Source: Spisula solida (taxonomy: Eukaryota > Mollusca > Bivalvia > Venerida > Mactridae). From it: 64,000 bases of DNA. The translations under genes and the position numbers were made by a program. The stretch's first letter is position 1; each line of letters begins with the position of its first letter. The stretch spans positions 30,522,760 to 30,586,759 of the forward strand of contig OX365947.1 in NCBI GenBank assembly GCA_947247005.1, written 5' to 3'. Under the pieces are notes generated by a model that saw nothing but the letters and a program-made list of their open reading frames with translations, was not told the origin of the DNA and searched no databases. This document shows positions 52,478 through 64,000 of the stretch, piece by piece.

Positions 52478-54606
52478 TACGCGATTAATTATTGACTGGT
52501 CTATAAACCTATTGTTTTAAATAACTTTTTATTCTACTTAATGCGTTTTAGCTGTGTTTTAAAATGCTTTAAAGTATCATTGCAATAAGCAAATGAAAAA
52601 CGGGAAAACAGTAGGTGTAATTAAATTAAATGTTTTGCGTATTGTTTGCAATAATTTTCAAAACTGTAGTATTATTTGTGTCTCCAAGATGTAAATATAA
52701 TATAATTTATCATTTAAACACATATTTTTACAGAAAATAACTAAAAATGTTATTTTTGACATTTGTTTTTACGTTTCCATGGCAACAAATTTTATTTCAT
52801 CAATATTTTTTTTAAATAATGGTAAGTTATACTTTATTATATTGTGTACGCAATTATGTTTTTATAAATTAGTTTTGTTGACTACATGCGAAAATAAAAA
52901 CATTTATTTAAGGCCATGTTGTAGTTTTATAAAAATGGCGGTCATCTTTTAAAATGGTTGCTATTTCAACCAAGATGGCCGATACGAGATGGGTCTCATG
53001 AAAAAAATGTTCAGATATGATTCACCACTGTATATACCAAGTTTGGTGCTTTCCTAAATAAATAATGATTATCCGGTTTTGCTGGACTATCTAAGCTTTA
53101 GTAGCAGCAACCAGATTAGATCGCCTCCCACAGAACTCTCAGTGCTTTGATTACTGCAGCTGTAGAAGAATATTTATGCTTTCTAAAAATGTATACTTTA
53201 TGTCTGTATGTCCAATGTGTTTAGCATTCTTGTAGTTTAATAAACCAATTTAACAGTAGCCATGTCATCCTATTAAAATCGTCTTCTCGTATACGCGACG
53301 CTACACTGGTCTGCGCCTAGTTCTGGATACTATAACTTAATGGTCTTTTATTTACACTGACGTATCGACCTTTGGAAATAGAATAATCATCGTATTAGAC
53401 CTTTGACTAGTCTGCATCCAGTTATCGTGTACCACCGGCCGTCTAGCTTCTTGGCGAAGCTAATGCAGTGCGATTTCGGCTTCTAGCGAGAATGTCCGAG
53501 ATTGTGACGTCACGTATTTGAAATTCAATATGGCCGACACTATGTCAAATTTTGGGTAGGCTGTTGACATTTTGTATGTTGTTCCCTTTATAGTTCGAAT
53601 AACGGACGCAACTATTCAGTATTCATAAGACATAAACTTTGAAATTTTAAAAGATTGTCTAAATGGAATCTTACGACCTTTAATTTTGCGTTAAATGGCG
53701 ATGTTTACGCAAATTTTGACGGGTCAATGATAATGATTCAGCAGGTGGTTGCCTCGGTTGTTTATTTTGATAAATTTCGACAATTGCAACTTGTGTCTGA
53801 GCTAAACGAGTAATTCATGCGCTGATACAATTTATACATTTGTGCCAGAAAACATGATTTAGCAATGTAGACGAGCTGGCTGTCTTCTATAGGCTGCTTT
53901 AAAATTCTGACTGTCCTGTCACTGTGTCCCAGTTAGAGAGCTATAGTGACAGTGTGTGCATTGGATCACAGGAACCTGATATTGTCGTATATAATATATG
54001 GTAGGGCTGTGCACCGGTTCTGATATAAATCGAATACCGGTATTTTGCGTTTGGTATCGGTAAAAAAAACCGATTGAAAAATACACATGTAAACCAGTAA
54101 AATCCCTTTTTTCTGTCAAGTTTATATATCGTCTCTTTGTTTCATCTCGAAATGGTGCAGTTTATCACTGTTTATGCATCTACATGCGTCCAATACAAAC
54201 ACATATTCTTTTACAAACTATCATCGAAGCCATTGGTATTAAATTCTGCAAATTAAAACCTGAATTACAACGTTTTAGTATCGGTTTCATGCGATATATT
54301 TGTGTTGTAGACGCCGTGTTTATTTTTACCTCAATGAATTATATCACATGCTCGCTGATTGGTTAAATTGTTATCACCGACCAATGAAAAGGGGTGTTAC
54401 ATTGTAACATATATAACGCATGTAGTAAAATTATGCAAAGGGTGTCGACTCATACACAAATTACAGGTTATGCTTGAGACGAGCGTCTGACCGAAGTTTC
54501 AAAATATTGTGTTGGACCTAGTCAAAATTTGGCAGTAAGGACAATCAGACCAACGGTTTTCCGGAAGTCTGCACTTAAAGAGAAAATAGACATGAATGAT
54601 AGCTGT
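52478..54606. other. Intergenic sequence, no recognised gene
   Basis: AT-rich. It contains an X-box-like GTTTCCATGGCAAC near 52773, a TGACGTCA at 53505 and a TAGGGCTGTGCACCGG word near 54002 that may be a transposon end. No convincing frame. Confidence 0.4.
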
Positions 54607-55444
54607 CAGGGCTTTTTTTCACTCTATATTACTATTAGGGGCCGAATATCGGCTGCTTCACAATTTCGTATCGGCCCCATTCACAATTGTCTAACGGCGT
54701 CTATCACAACAGAAACGGCGTCTGTTTATTACAAAATCGGCCTCTTCACAAAGTAACCAACAAACCAAACATATTACAGACAATCATTTTCGTACATCTA
54801 ATTCGTCAAACAAAGGTGACATCGCTTTATTATTGTATAAAACATCAACTGAACGTGACAAAAAATACACTAAAATTATTTTCGGCCATTAACGAACGAT
54901 TGTAAACGGACTTTATCGTGACACGTATGTCCAAAACAATGCGGCGATATGGTACGTTTCGTACTCGATACAATTCGTACTCGGTACTTTGCACCTTTCG
55001 TACATATTTATCGAATATTTTTTTTTTAAATGTTGAGATCGGTGGGTAAAATAAGTGATGATTGGTTCTGATTGGTTCCCTTAATAAAATTAACCACACG
55101 TTAAGTTTATCTAGAGGCATGTTTGGAGATCTACCATTCAATGCCAGATTTGTGAGTAACAGGAATTAAAGGTCTGTATGCTACATGTATTTCCTACTAA
55201 TGGCATTGATATATGAAATATGTGTGTCTGGGACAAGAGGGTAATAATATGAAGTTACACACATTAAAAATAGTTATTTCTGTGTGCTTTTATGTGACAA
55301 TTTGGTGATTTATTGTGCTCATAGTTTTTCACAATTGGAAAAGTTACTGCGCTTTCTTTTTCACAATTTTAGGATTTTTCGCGCTTACTTTTCACAAAAC
55401 AGAAGGGCTTGGGCCTCTTCACAATTCAGCGAAAAAAAGCCCTG
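54607..55444. mobile_element. 838-bp CAGGG...CCCTG element with 5-bp target duplication
   Basis: Left end CAGGGCTTTTTTTCACTC, right end (rc) CAGGGCTTTTTTTCGCTG. GCTGT is repeated at 54602-54606 and 55445-55449. Inner words TTCACAAT and GGCC recur. No transposase. hAT-like ends; class is inference. Confidence 0.8.
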
Positions 55445-56640
55445 GCTGTGACCACCCTGATGTATATGTGGACTATCTGGCACATTGCCGCTCAATTGAT
55501 TCCATAATCCCGGAAAACGGGTTTTAACCAGTAATGTCGATATGGTGAATATGAAGTGTTTGGGCTATCCACACATTCATTCATACATAATTGTTTTATA
55601 TGTATTTCATGTTTAAACATTGAAAAAAGAAATTTTATATACACTCCCGCTAAACGGCCTATTGCTTGCTACCCCACTGACCGTGAAATTTCGAATCCGG
55701 AGAAACAGGTTTTACCCTGTAATGTCGATATCGAGAATACGAGAAGTTCTGTTGCAACAAATTGACTACTGAAAAGTCTGGTCCAGACAGTCATTGGAGA
55801 TGGAAATCAAACATAAATATGCCATGCTTACCATTCACATATCGCATACGGGCTCGATTATTCGCGTATTTCAATTTATGTTTCAATATATATTCTGAGA
55901 GGCGATTGTGCATGTAGTGAATCTTTCTTCCGATAAAGTAAAACCCCGTCAGGGGACATAGACTTGACGCGCGTCACCAACAAATAAAAAAAATAGTTAG
56001 AAAGAGTAAAAGTATTAAAGAATGAAAAGTATGTTTCAATAGGTTTAAAAACGTAACAGCTATGAAATTAGGGAGATACATGTTCAATCTGGCTGACTGC
56101 CAGACTGAACTCCGGTCCAGACAGGGTGAAGGTAATTGTTGTGGCTCGGTAAATATTCTAACCTGAATGTTACATGACAGAATGGCTTACAAAAATGTTT
56201 ATGAGACAGTTGTAGTGCCATTCACTGATTCAGTTTTATTTCTGCCTTTAATATAGGCCAATCACCTCCGGCTTCGAGGGAAGAGACAAAAAGTGATGCA
56301 AGGAATCCAGGCTTGCTGACCTAGCTCTTTCCCAATAGACTCCTTGGTTCTTTAACGTGCCGTGCGTATAGCACCGATACACATGGGACTACCTCTGGGT
56401 TTCCAACAAGGTTGCCTTAGCTCAACTGTTGGTTGGGAAACAAGTTAAAAACTGTATCATGTAGTAGTAGTACTAATGCCATGATAGAGTAATTGTCCAA
56501 TTTTTACTTCAAGTTTTAGGACACTCGAGTAATGAGCCTAGAATGTGTTAAATGTATCAGTCTTATTGTGAAAAAATAATGAAATATTAGGTACATTGTA
56601 TTCAAACGATAGATTAATGTGTGTATTGTTTCTTTTTCAG
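55445..56640. other. Sequence upstream of the CLASP exon, no recognised gene
   Basis: Short frames at 55315-55765 have no domain. Any earlier non-coding CLASP exon or promoter could lie here or further left, but I could not place it. Confidence 0.4.
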
Positions 56641-56942
56641 GTTTTCATTGATTGTGTGAAGAATGCATTTGATCAACAAGGTGCTATAGGAAATTTATTT
56701 GCATTTACTTATAAACTACAGTAGTTAAATTAAATTGAACTTCATTAGTGCCAAGCACTATGGCCACAGGAACACTGTCAGATTTCGTGGCTAATGTTAC
56801 GACAGCAGATACGAAGAAAAGGCTACAATGTTACGATGTATTGTCTCGGTATCTCAGTGACCCTCGAAGCTCTCTGGCATGTGATGACTTAGATGCTCTT
56901 GTAGAAGGCCTAACTGCTTGGGTTACATGTAGTAATTATAAG
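56641..56942 (+). CDS. CLASP: CLASP family protein, first coding exon (coding part 56760-56942)
   Basis: An acceptor (TTTCTTTTTCAG) ends at 56640 and a donor AAG|GTAAGA follows 56942. The exon has 119 bp of leader, then ATG at 56760 in good context (ACTATGG) with an in-frame TGA upstream, and 61 codons ending in phase 0. The residues TKKRLQCYDVLSRYLSDPRS and LVEGLTAWVTCSNYK match the start of the first TOG domain of CLASP1/2 as I know it (..KRLQ..; LVDGL..WV..SNYK). CLASPs bind microtubule plus ends and kinetochores and promote rescue of shrinking microtubules. The following exons were not found before 64000, so the first coding intron is over 7 kb. Which vertebrate paralog it matches cannot be told; molluscs usually have one. 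Confidence 0.82.
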
Positions 56943-57437
56943 GTAAGATTGTATCATATTAAAGTTAACTGTAAAACACTATGGAATAGATAAAGACAGT
57001 GATTTTTTTCGCTTCTTTGGGAAAGGGTCCAGGTCCGTTCAGATTGGGAATTTTCGCGTCGTGACAGCTTGAAATTGGGAATTTTCATGAAGCAGAAAGG
57101 CCAATTAAAACAGAAAAAGAGATTACATGTGACTGTTTACTGGTTTCTGTAAACTTTTATGCTTGACCTCTTGTCAAAAATGTTCATAACTTCGTCATTT
57201 TATGTCCGATTTTGAAATTATTTTTTTTTAAATGTCCATTTGGGAATTTCTCCCTTCAAATTTGGGGAAATTATAGCCTTTTTCTAATTGGGAAGGTACC
57301 GTTTACCGGTAGCAAACAAAGAAGGGAAAAAAACACTGAAAGACTCTCAGTATGCACAGTAATCTGTCATATTAAAGCAGGATTTTCATTAGTAACCTAT
57401 TGTCGATTGAAAATACTGTTTAAAATTGTGTTTGGAT
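56943..57437. other. CLASP intron, start
   Basis: Contains repeated GGGAATTTT words (57046-57300) that look like a decayed inverted repeat. No exon found. Confidence 0.4.
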
Positions 57438-58020
57438 TGGTCGTCCGTCCACAATTTCCTTACAAGTGTAGACACTAGAGGTCACAGTTTAAGCCTAATC
57501 CTTATGAAACTTGGTCACAATGATCATCTCAACAAAATCTAGGTCAAGTTCGATATTGGGTCATCCGGGGTCAAAAACTAGGTCACAAGGTCAAATCATA
57601 GAAAAACCTTGTGTAGTCACTAGAGGTCACAATTTTGGCCTTATCTTTATGAAACTTGGTCACAATGATCATCTCAACAAAATCTAGGTCAAGTTTGATA
57701 TTGGGTCATCAGGGTTCAAAACTAGGTCACAATTTCAAATCTTAGAAAAATCTTGTGCAGTCCCTAGTTCTCATTGTTGGCCTTATATTTATGAAAGTTG
57801 GTCACAATGATCATCTTAACAAAATCTAAGTGAAGTTCGATATTGGGTCATCTAGGGTAAAAAACTTGGTCATTAGGTCAAATCATAGACAAAACTTGGC
57901 TTAAACTTCAATATGCCATTGGGTCTATGTGATGTACATGCAATAGAGGCTACCATTAGGGGGTCTGCATGAACTACTAGGACAGGTGAGCGACCTATGG
58001 CCCTTTGGGCCCTCGTGTTT
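57438..58020. repeat. Bivalve dispersed repeat with three tandem ~146-bp units
   Basis: GAAACTTGGTCACAATGATC + ATCTCAACAAAATCTAGGTC recurs at about 57504, 57651 and 57793. It ends with GACCTATGGCCCTTTGGGCC + CTCGTGTTT, a tail I remember from bivalve genomes. Confidence 0.75.
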
Positions 58021-58088
58021 TAAAAATGGAAAACTTTTATTGACCATTACTATAGATAGAAAGGGTTCTTACCAAATCAGTTGTTAAT

Positions 58089-58925
58089 CCAAAACCGGTA
58101 GGGACTAGATAAAATGTAGGTTTGTCTTCTGTCAGTCTGTGATTGTCTGTCCGTCAAAAATCTGGATCCTGACATAACTCAAAACAGTTTCCAAGCTAGG
58201 TTTATCAGAGATGTCAATATTCCTGATTAATCCGCAGATCTGGATTTGTCTATTCTAAAAAAACTATGATTTCTGACCAATATAAATGTTATTTGATGAA
58301 AATATCTCAAGAAATGGCATAGTTATGATAAATTTAATCTGCTCTGAAGTATTTTCTTTATAAATACAAACTGAGTTAATTATGTTAACAATGTCATTGA
58401 AGGCCTCTTGTTTCACAGTTTGGCAGTAATGGTCGGCCACATACAATGTATGATTTTCCTGATTTTTAAATTGGCCTTGTTGACACCCCTGGTTTATGAA
58501 ACATGGTATATTTATTTATTTATTAGAGTCTCATCTATATTTACAACATATATTGCACACGACATAAACACAAATCATATATAGCCACTCTTATTAATGG
58601 TATGTGGATAGGGTGCAATAAGGGGATTATGCACATCTAAAAATATTTCTGACAAAAATTGTGGTTGTTGTGGAGACAGAAAGAGTGAAAAATGGCCAAA
58701 CTCTGGATCCTGCCATCACTCCAACAGTTGCCCAGCTATCTTTATGAAACTTGGTATGGGGGTAGGTGCCAATAAGGAGATTATGCCCATCTAAATATTT
58801 TATGATTCAGACAAAAATTGTGGTTGCTATGGCAACAGAAACATTGAAAATAGTTTGAAGGTCATGGCTTCAAACTGGTAGGGGACTTCTGCATTGCTTG
58901 CAATTCTTAGTGACTTGTTTTGCCT
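58089..58925. repeat. CCCCTACCGG-family repeat split by a later insertion
   Basis: 58089-58205 and 58492-58925 together follow the order of 279-517 (CCTGACATAACTCAAAACAG, TTTCCAAGCTAGGTTTAT, GAAACATGGTAT, GTTGCTATGGCAACAGAAAC, AAACTGGTAGGGGACTTCTG). The inner part is rearranged and extra sequence is present. Confidence 0.65.
58206..58491. mobile_element. CAGGGGTGTCAA-family MITE, copy 1, with 6-bp target duplication
   Basis: Starts CAGAGATGTCAATATTCCTG and ends TTGACACCCCTG. GTTTAT is repeated at 58200-58205 and 58492-58497. It sits inside an older repeat, so its insertion is the younger event. Confidence 0.88.
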
Positions 58926-59557
58926 GCCAATCTGTCAACTTATCAATAATAATAATAATGAAAACCCTGTTAAAGAAGTGTTTCATAATTGGACAGAAAA
59001 CACAATCAATAATGGAAATGAATCAAATATATCATTTTGATCAAACAAGGATAATAGTGGGGTAAACATATCAATGTTGTGCTGGATGAATCAATGTTAC
59101 AAAGTTTGTTTAAGCATTTGATTGACCTTTTCTAAAACCAGCTAAAAGAATTGTAATCCATGCATAACTCTGGTTGCCATGACAACTGATTTGAAAATCA
59201 TATAAAATCAACCACAGGCAAGATTTCTAAATAATTTTACAGAAATAGTTGTTGGGTGACCCTCTTACAAAACTTGGCAGCCAGGGCTCGTTTTCCATTT
59301 ACTAGTATATCTATATAATTATAGTTAAGTAAAATCTTTTTATCTGAAAGTGCAGACTGGATTTCATTACAAATCGGTAACAAAGTTCTATGAATGGTCC
59401 ATTCTAAAAAAAGTGAAAACAGCTAAATAATTGAAATCCATGCAGAAATAAGGTTACCATGGCAACCGAAATCAAGGTCCAGTTTGAATATATGGTTCTA
59501 CTAGATCAATGGGCACTACAGGGCCATCTTGGCCATCTTGTTATGTTCAATGAAGGT

Positions 59558-59714
59558 CAGGGCTGGTATTCAATATTGCCAATTTGGTCTTACTTGACTT
59601 AAGGATAAGGACAACCAATCAGATCACACCATATTTAACTCTTGGTTAATAATAGGCGATATGATTGGCTATCCTTTTTCTTCAATTAAATAAGATCAAT
59701 ATTCAATACCACCC
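59558..59714. repeat. Palindromic element
   Basis: CTGGTATTCAATATTG at the left pairs with CAATATTCAATACCA at the right. Inner TAAGGATAAGG..ACCAATCAGAT pairs with ATGATTGGCTATCCTTTTT. Confidence 0.65.
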
Positions 59715-60764
59715 AAGGTCTATTTGTGGCATGTCTCTATTGACATTGCATGTATTTCATGTTGTACTTGCAGAGAGATCTGGGTTCAAAGCAGTTGTTT
59801 CCCTTTGTAAAAATGATAATCAATTATGGACAAATGATAAAATCCCCAGTCATAAGCAGCCCGCCAAGGGAGGTATAAAGTCTGTGGCGTCTTACAGCTG
59901 GTGTCTGTTTAGTGAATATAGATATTCATTTACAAAATTAATTATAAGACATGATTTTGTGCACCCTGTTTAACTCCCTCAAGGTCATGCTAATTTATTT
60001 GTTTGCTTGGTATTGCGTTGCATACACAGTACGTATTAGAGCCTAGGCAGTCAGGGATAAGTGAGATGCCGGTTTCAAAATTTTATACTTAAGTTCCCAA
60101 CAGGAAAAATATAAATGTGAAATTATATTTTTGGGGAAATTTTTTTTTTATCGGTCTTATAAACTGTAAAATTTGAATAAGTCCAGGCCAAAATGGGCAA
60201 CTGAACACTTACAGGATTATTTTGGTTGTCCATTTTTTTACTCAACAGGGCGATTGGGCAAGTGCTAATTTCTAAGACTGGACTCTTAAATATAATTAAA
60301 AGTTATGGTTTTGCAAGTGTGGTATGATAAGCTCATGTTTAATGTTGCCATATAATACCATGATGACTATCTATAGATAGATAAATTCTGTCATTTAGAA
60401 TGACTCCATTATTATTTATGTACTGTTTCATCATTGCATTTAATTATATAGACTATATTAGTCTGTGTCATTTATAATTTACTATTTATAGTCATTCATC
60501 ATTGTTTAAACAAACAATAACTGCTCTGGAGATATCTCTCTATAATCATGATAATGTTTTACATAATGATATTCCAGTTCAATTGATTTTCTGTGTTATC
60601 TGTGATGTCGTGTCTGTCTGCTGTCATGCATTGCTTCGAACCAGTGATCTACTATTGTTCCACACATATTTTACTGGCTCATCCACACAGAGGCTTGTTT
60701 TTGCTGAACTTTTATTTAGTTGACAGGATTTATCTTTAATATTAAATTACATGCCAGGCTTTTT
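59715..60764. other. CLASP intron, no exon recognised
   Basis: Frames at 59665-59973 and 60502-60723 have no TOG-domain similarity or splice context and are not called. Confidence 0.4.
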
Positions 60765-61046
60765 ATGCCCCCCTATCGATAGATGGGGAGGCATATAGTG
60801 ATTCACCTGTCCGTCCGTCCGTCCGTTCGTCCGTTCGACCGTCCGTCCGTCCGTCCGTCCTGGTTAACCCAAATTGACCGTTTCTTCTAGCATTAATATG
60901 GCTTGCTACAAAGCTTTCATACTTGCATGGATGTTGTGTATGAACACTCTCCACACGCCAGTATCACCTAACCCCATTTTGACCTTCACCTTGACCTAAT
61001 TTTGGACTTATTTATGGACAAGGCTTCCACAGGGGGCATAAGCGTT
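60765..61046. repeat. ATGCCCCC inverted-repeat element with (GTCC)n
   Basis: Begins TTATGCCCCCC and ends GGGGGCATAA. The GTCC/GTTC tetranucleotide run at 60808-60860 is part of it, as in similar bivalve repeats. Confidence 0.7.
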
Positions 61047-61195
61047 TATTGAACGCAGTCTTGTTTGCTTATATCTACGGGTATTAGCCATGACTCACTG
61101 GTGACTTCCTTTAATGCCTTGTAATGTATTTTCAATACATACTATATAGTATAATTATTAAGACTTATACAATATTCTCTACAAACTACTAGTAT

Positions 61196-61435
61196 CAGGG
61201 GTGTCAATTTTCCTGATTTATCCGGATTTATCATTCCTGAAAGTATACAAGTTATTTGATGAAAATATCTCAAGAAATGGCAAAGTTATGGTAAATTAAG
61301 TCTTCTCTGAAGGATTTTCTACATTACAAACTGAGTTAATTATGGAACAATGTCATTAAAGGCCTCTTGTTTGGCAAAAATGGTTTGCCGCATATGATTT
61401 TCCTGATTTTAAAATTGGCCCTGTTGACACCCCTG
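61196..61435. mobile_element. CAGGGGTGTCAA-family MITE, copy 2, with 6-bp target duplication
   Basis: CAGGGGTGTCAATTTTCCTG opens and TTGACACCCCTG closes it. TAGTAT is repeated at 61190-61195 and 61436-61441. The body shares TTATTTGATGAAAATATCTC and AAGGCCTCTTGTTT with copy 1. Confidence 0.9.
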
Positions 61436-62414
61436 TAGTATCTTCAATAATAATTCAATAGATTAGAATGACCGATCATTGTTTCAAATCCCTACTGGGA
61501 CCATTGTAAAAGTAAGTATTTATTATAGCTCTATTGTGGTTGCTATGGAGACTAACTTCCTTCACACCTCTCAGGAGCCTGTTTCCTTATCAAACTGCTT
61601 CCAAATAGTGCTGCAAAGTGCTTTCCTACGTCAATGCAATGACACGCTACAGTACCAGCATGCCGTTCCTCAGCACGAAATTACTAGGCAACTTACTTGT
61701 GTGACAGGTCGGTTCTGTAGCCAATAATTTTTTTGCTTTGTCTGCTAGCATAGCATTTTTTGGTAGCAAACCGTTTCCTAACCAATAAAAAGTGCTCTTG
61801 AGTGCTTGTTCATAGAAATGATACATGACAATGTTCAGATGATATAGGAACATTCTTTATGATTTATAGTATCAACATCTATATCTAACCTTGTGTCACC
61901 AGTAATATTAACATGGACCTTGGAAGCAGAGATTCCAGCAGATATTCCCGTAGCAGGCCTCAACAAATATTTTTAAAAGCACTCGTCCTGCAATATAGAC
62001 AAAGAAGAAAACCCCCAAAATCTTACTTGTCCTGCTATATAAATAAAGAAGGAAGATATTGTGCAGGACGAGCGGACGAGTGGATTCATTGAGGTCTGCT
62101 TAGTTAATGTATATTCATTAGTTAATTTAGTTTCAAACTTCATTAATTAGTTTGTAAGCAGTTGTATAACATCATCAGATTCATCTACTTTACTTTTTTG
62201 TTGCGAGACATGAAATCCCTTGTGCATTTAGACATTATCATTTAGGTGAAATCGTTAAGTGTGTTCACCATGCATCAATGGCCTGACATTTTCCTTGGGT
62301 CATAAAGCTGCACAATAGTTATATTGGATTCTTCACCATGGAGTATTGAACTGGTTCTATTTTGTATGTGAAATAGTGCATCGTCATCAAGATAGAATAT
62401 ATGAATAAGAGTTA

Positions 62415-62645
62415 CTGAATATGTGGTACATTATATGTGGAAGTTTGTGAATATGTGATCTATTGAAGGTGGGAGTTTGTGAATATGTGGTGTATTGTAT
62501 GCGGGGTTTATATTCGGAGATAATATGTGGTACATTGTATGCGGGAGTTTGTGAATATGTGATACATGGTATGCGGGAGTTTGTGAATATGTGATACATG
62601 ATATGCAGGATTTAGTGAATATGTGATACATGGTATGCGGGGTTA
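62415..62645. repeat. About 30-bp minisatellite in the CLASP intron
   Basis: Seven or so irregular units of GAATATGTGATACATGGTAT + GCGGGAGTTTGT. Confidence 0.85.
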
Positions 62646-62689
62646 GAAATAGAATATATTGTACATGGTCGAATTCTGGGTATTTCATC

Positions 62690-63291
62690 TAACCAGTAAA
62701 TCTATAGACTATATGCACTGTATTAGAGTCCAGTGTTAGACCTTGGCACTGTTTGACTTATTGGGAGACGATACAATTCAACTTGTATGACTTATTGCAC
62801 GCAAAAAAAACATCTGTGATTTTCGGTCACTGTATGACTTTTTTGGAGACTGTACAGTTCAATGTGTATGACTTATTGCGATAACCGGACGATGTCTCGA
62901 AGTGACAGAGATACATCAACCTAACTCGACTGTGGTGTTTTTGTGTGTAGAAAATAAGCTTCATACGGAGATCTTGTTGCTGTTAGTGTTGGCGTTTTTC
63001 TATTGATGGTCTATGTTGGAATGGAATATGATACACAACATAACATGATAGGATTATTGATTTGAAATAAAAGATAGCTATCGGGAGCTGCTGGTTTTCT
63101 TATAAAGCTCAGACTTTGTTCCATGGGGTCATATTGTGTTCCATGGAGTTATATATTGTGTTCATTTCTAACATTTTAAGTACTATGTAGTGGAAATTGT
63201 ATGTTTATATACATTATGATGTTGTGATAAGTATTGATGTGATGTTGCTGTATAGGGTACCATGTACTGATGAAAACATGGCTTGATACTC
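62690..63291. other. CLASP intron, no exon recognised
   Basis: Only AT-rich sequence with repeated TGTATGACTTATTG words near 62745-62880. Confidence 0.4.
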
Positions 63292-63579
63292 GGAGTACTA
63301 CTGCTGGATACTTACAGAGTGTGGAGTACTACTGCTGGATACTTACAGAGTGTGGAGTACTACTGCTGGATACTTACAGAGTGTGGAGTACTACTGCTGG
63401 ATACTTACAGAGTGTGGAGTACTACTGCTGGATACTTACAGAGTGTGGAGTACTACTGCTGGATACTTACAGAGTGTGGAGTACTACTGCTGGATACTTA
63501 CAGAGTGTTGAGTACTACTGCTGGATACTTACAGAGTGTGGAGTACTACTGCTGGATACTTAAAGAGTGTGGAGTACTA
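63292..63579. repeat. 31-bp minisatellite, about 9.3 nearly identical units
   Basis: Unit GGAGTACTACTGCTGGATAC + TTACAGAGTGT. Because 31 is not a multiple of three, all frames cycle, giving spurious open frames. Confidence 0.95.
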
Positions 63580-63814
63580 TATATCCAGTATTATCCAGTC
63601 TCTTCCTGAAAAATCTACCTGATAAAAGGGTGCCAAATAAACTTTGCTTTATTAGGTCACCTGGTCAATGTATTCTATCTATATATGAGATCAAAGGATT
63701 ACAAGATGACTATAGAATGGAAACATTATAAGTGACTGATATGTTACTGTACTCTCCTATGTGGCTACATATACCAGATTCTCAGATTGACAGCTATGTT
63801 GTGTTGAGTGATAC

Positions 63815-63962
63815 CAGGCCTAGACTCTTAACTATTTTGGCCACTGGTCCGACAGGGCAAAAGCGCCCAATTTGTAAATAGGACAGTTACTGGTCCTCCA
63901 GATTTTTCACTGGTCCTTCTGGATTTTCACTGGTCTCGGACCAGTGTTAATGTCGAGCCCTG
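63815..63962. mobile_element. 148-bp CAGG...CCCTG MITE with 5-bp target duplication
   Basis: Ends CAGGCCTAGACTCTTAA and (rc) CAGGGCTCGACATTAACACT. GATAC is repeated at 63810-63814 and 63963-63967. hAT-like ends. Confidence 0.8.
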
Positions 63963-64000
63963 GATACAGCTGATCTATATATATACTGGTGACGATGCTG

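Noticed and set aside
59665..59973. Candidate second CLASP exon
   Set aside because: The translation has no resemblance to a TOG domain and overlaps a palindromic element.
63270..63609. Two plus-strand repeat-protein frames (STTAGYLQSVEYYC-like)
   Set aside because: A 31-bp unit read in cycling frames inside an intron, with no domain.

Overview
This is a eukaryotic, AT-rich, repeat-dense window, most likely from a bivalve mollusc. Three things suggest this: split genes with GT-AG introns, a ciliary dynein-docking gene, and dispersed repeats that I remember as typical of bivalve genomes (for example the TATGGCCCTTTGGGCC tail near 58,000 and the CCCCTACCGG and ATGCCCCC inverted-repeat families). 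The species assignment is inference.

Host genes. (1) 3154-4154 (+) is the last coding exon of a GT32-type glycosyltransferase with an intact DxD motif; its first exon is not recognised here. (2) 7348-23624 (-) is a complete gene for outer dynein arm docking complex subunit 4 (ODAD4/TTC25). I resolved it into 15 coding exons with matching splice phases, giving 3225 nt and 1074 residues. It has an unusual N-terminal extension with five SH3-ligand-like RxLPxxP motifs and a His/Asn-rich stretch. (3) 37326-37997 (+) is a single-exon orphan gene with a TATA promoter and a C2-like C-terminal half. (4) 56641-56942 (+) is the first coding exon of a CLASP (microtubule plus-end TOG-domain protein) gene; the rest of the window is its first intron.

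Mobile DNA fills most of the remainder. There are four non-LTR retrotransposon remnants: 545-795 (-), an RTE-like copy at 28895-31165, a fragment at 39228-39745, and a long two-ORF copy at about 46650-52477. Among DNA elements the main one is a 3.84 kb element at 39746-43585 with inverted repeats of more than 400 bp, a probable 5-bp target duplication, a splice donor and YY1-like site in each arm, a decayed C2H2 finger exon, and two nested units that carry a recurring 16-bp palindrome. Around it are many small palindromic elements, two mariner-like copies with TA ends (36142, 45027), CAG...CTG elements with 5-bp target duplications (42322, 54607, 63815), and a CAGGGGTGTCAA family with perfect 6-bp duplications (58206, 61196). 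Minisatellites occur at 6563, 15529, 24846, 44285, 47042, 62415 and 63292. Several tRNA-derived SINE-like pieces are present; no intact tRNA, rRNA or CRISPR array was seen.

The genes do not form an operon or shared pathway. ODAD4 and CLASP are both linked to microtubules, but nothing in the sequence ties them together.
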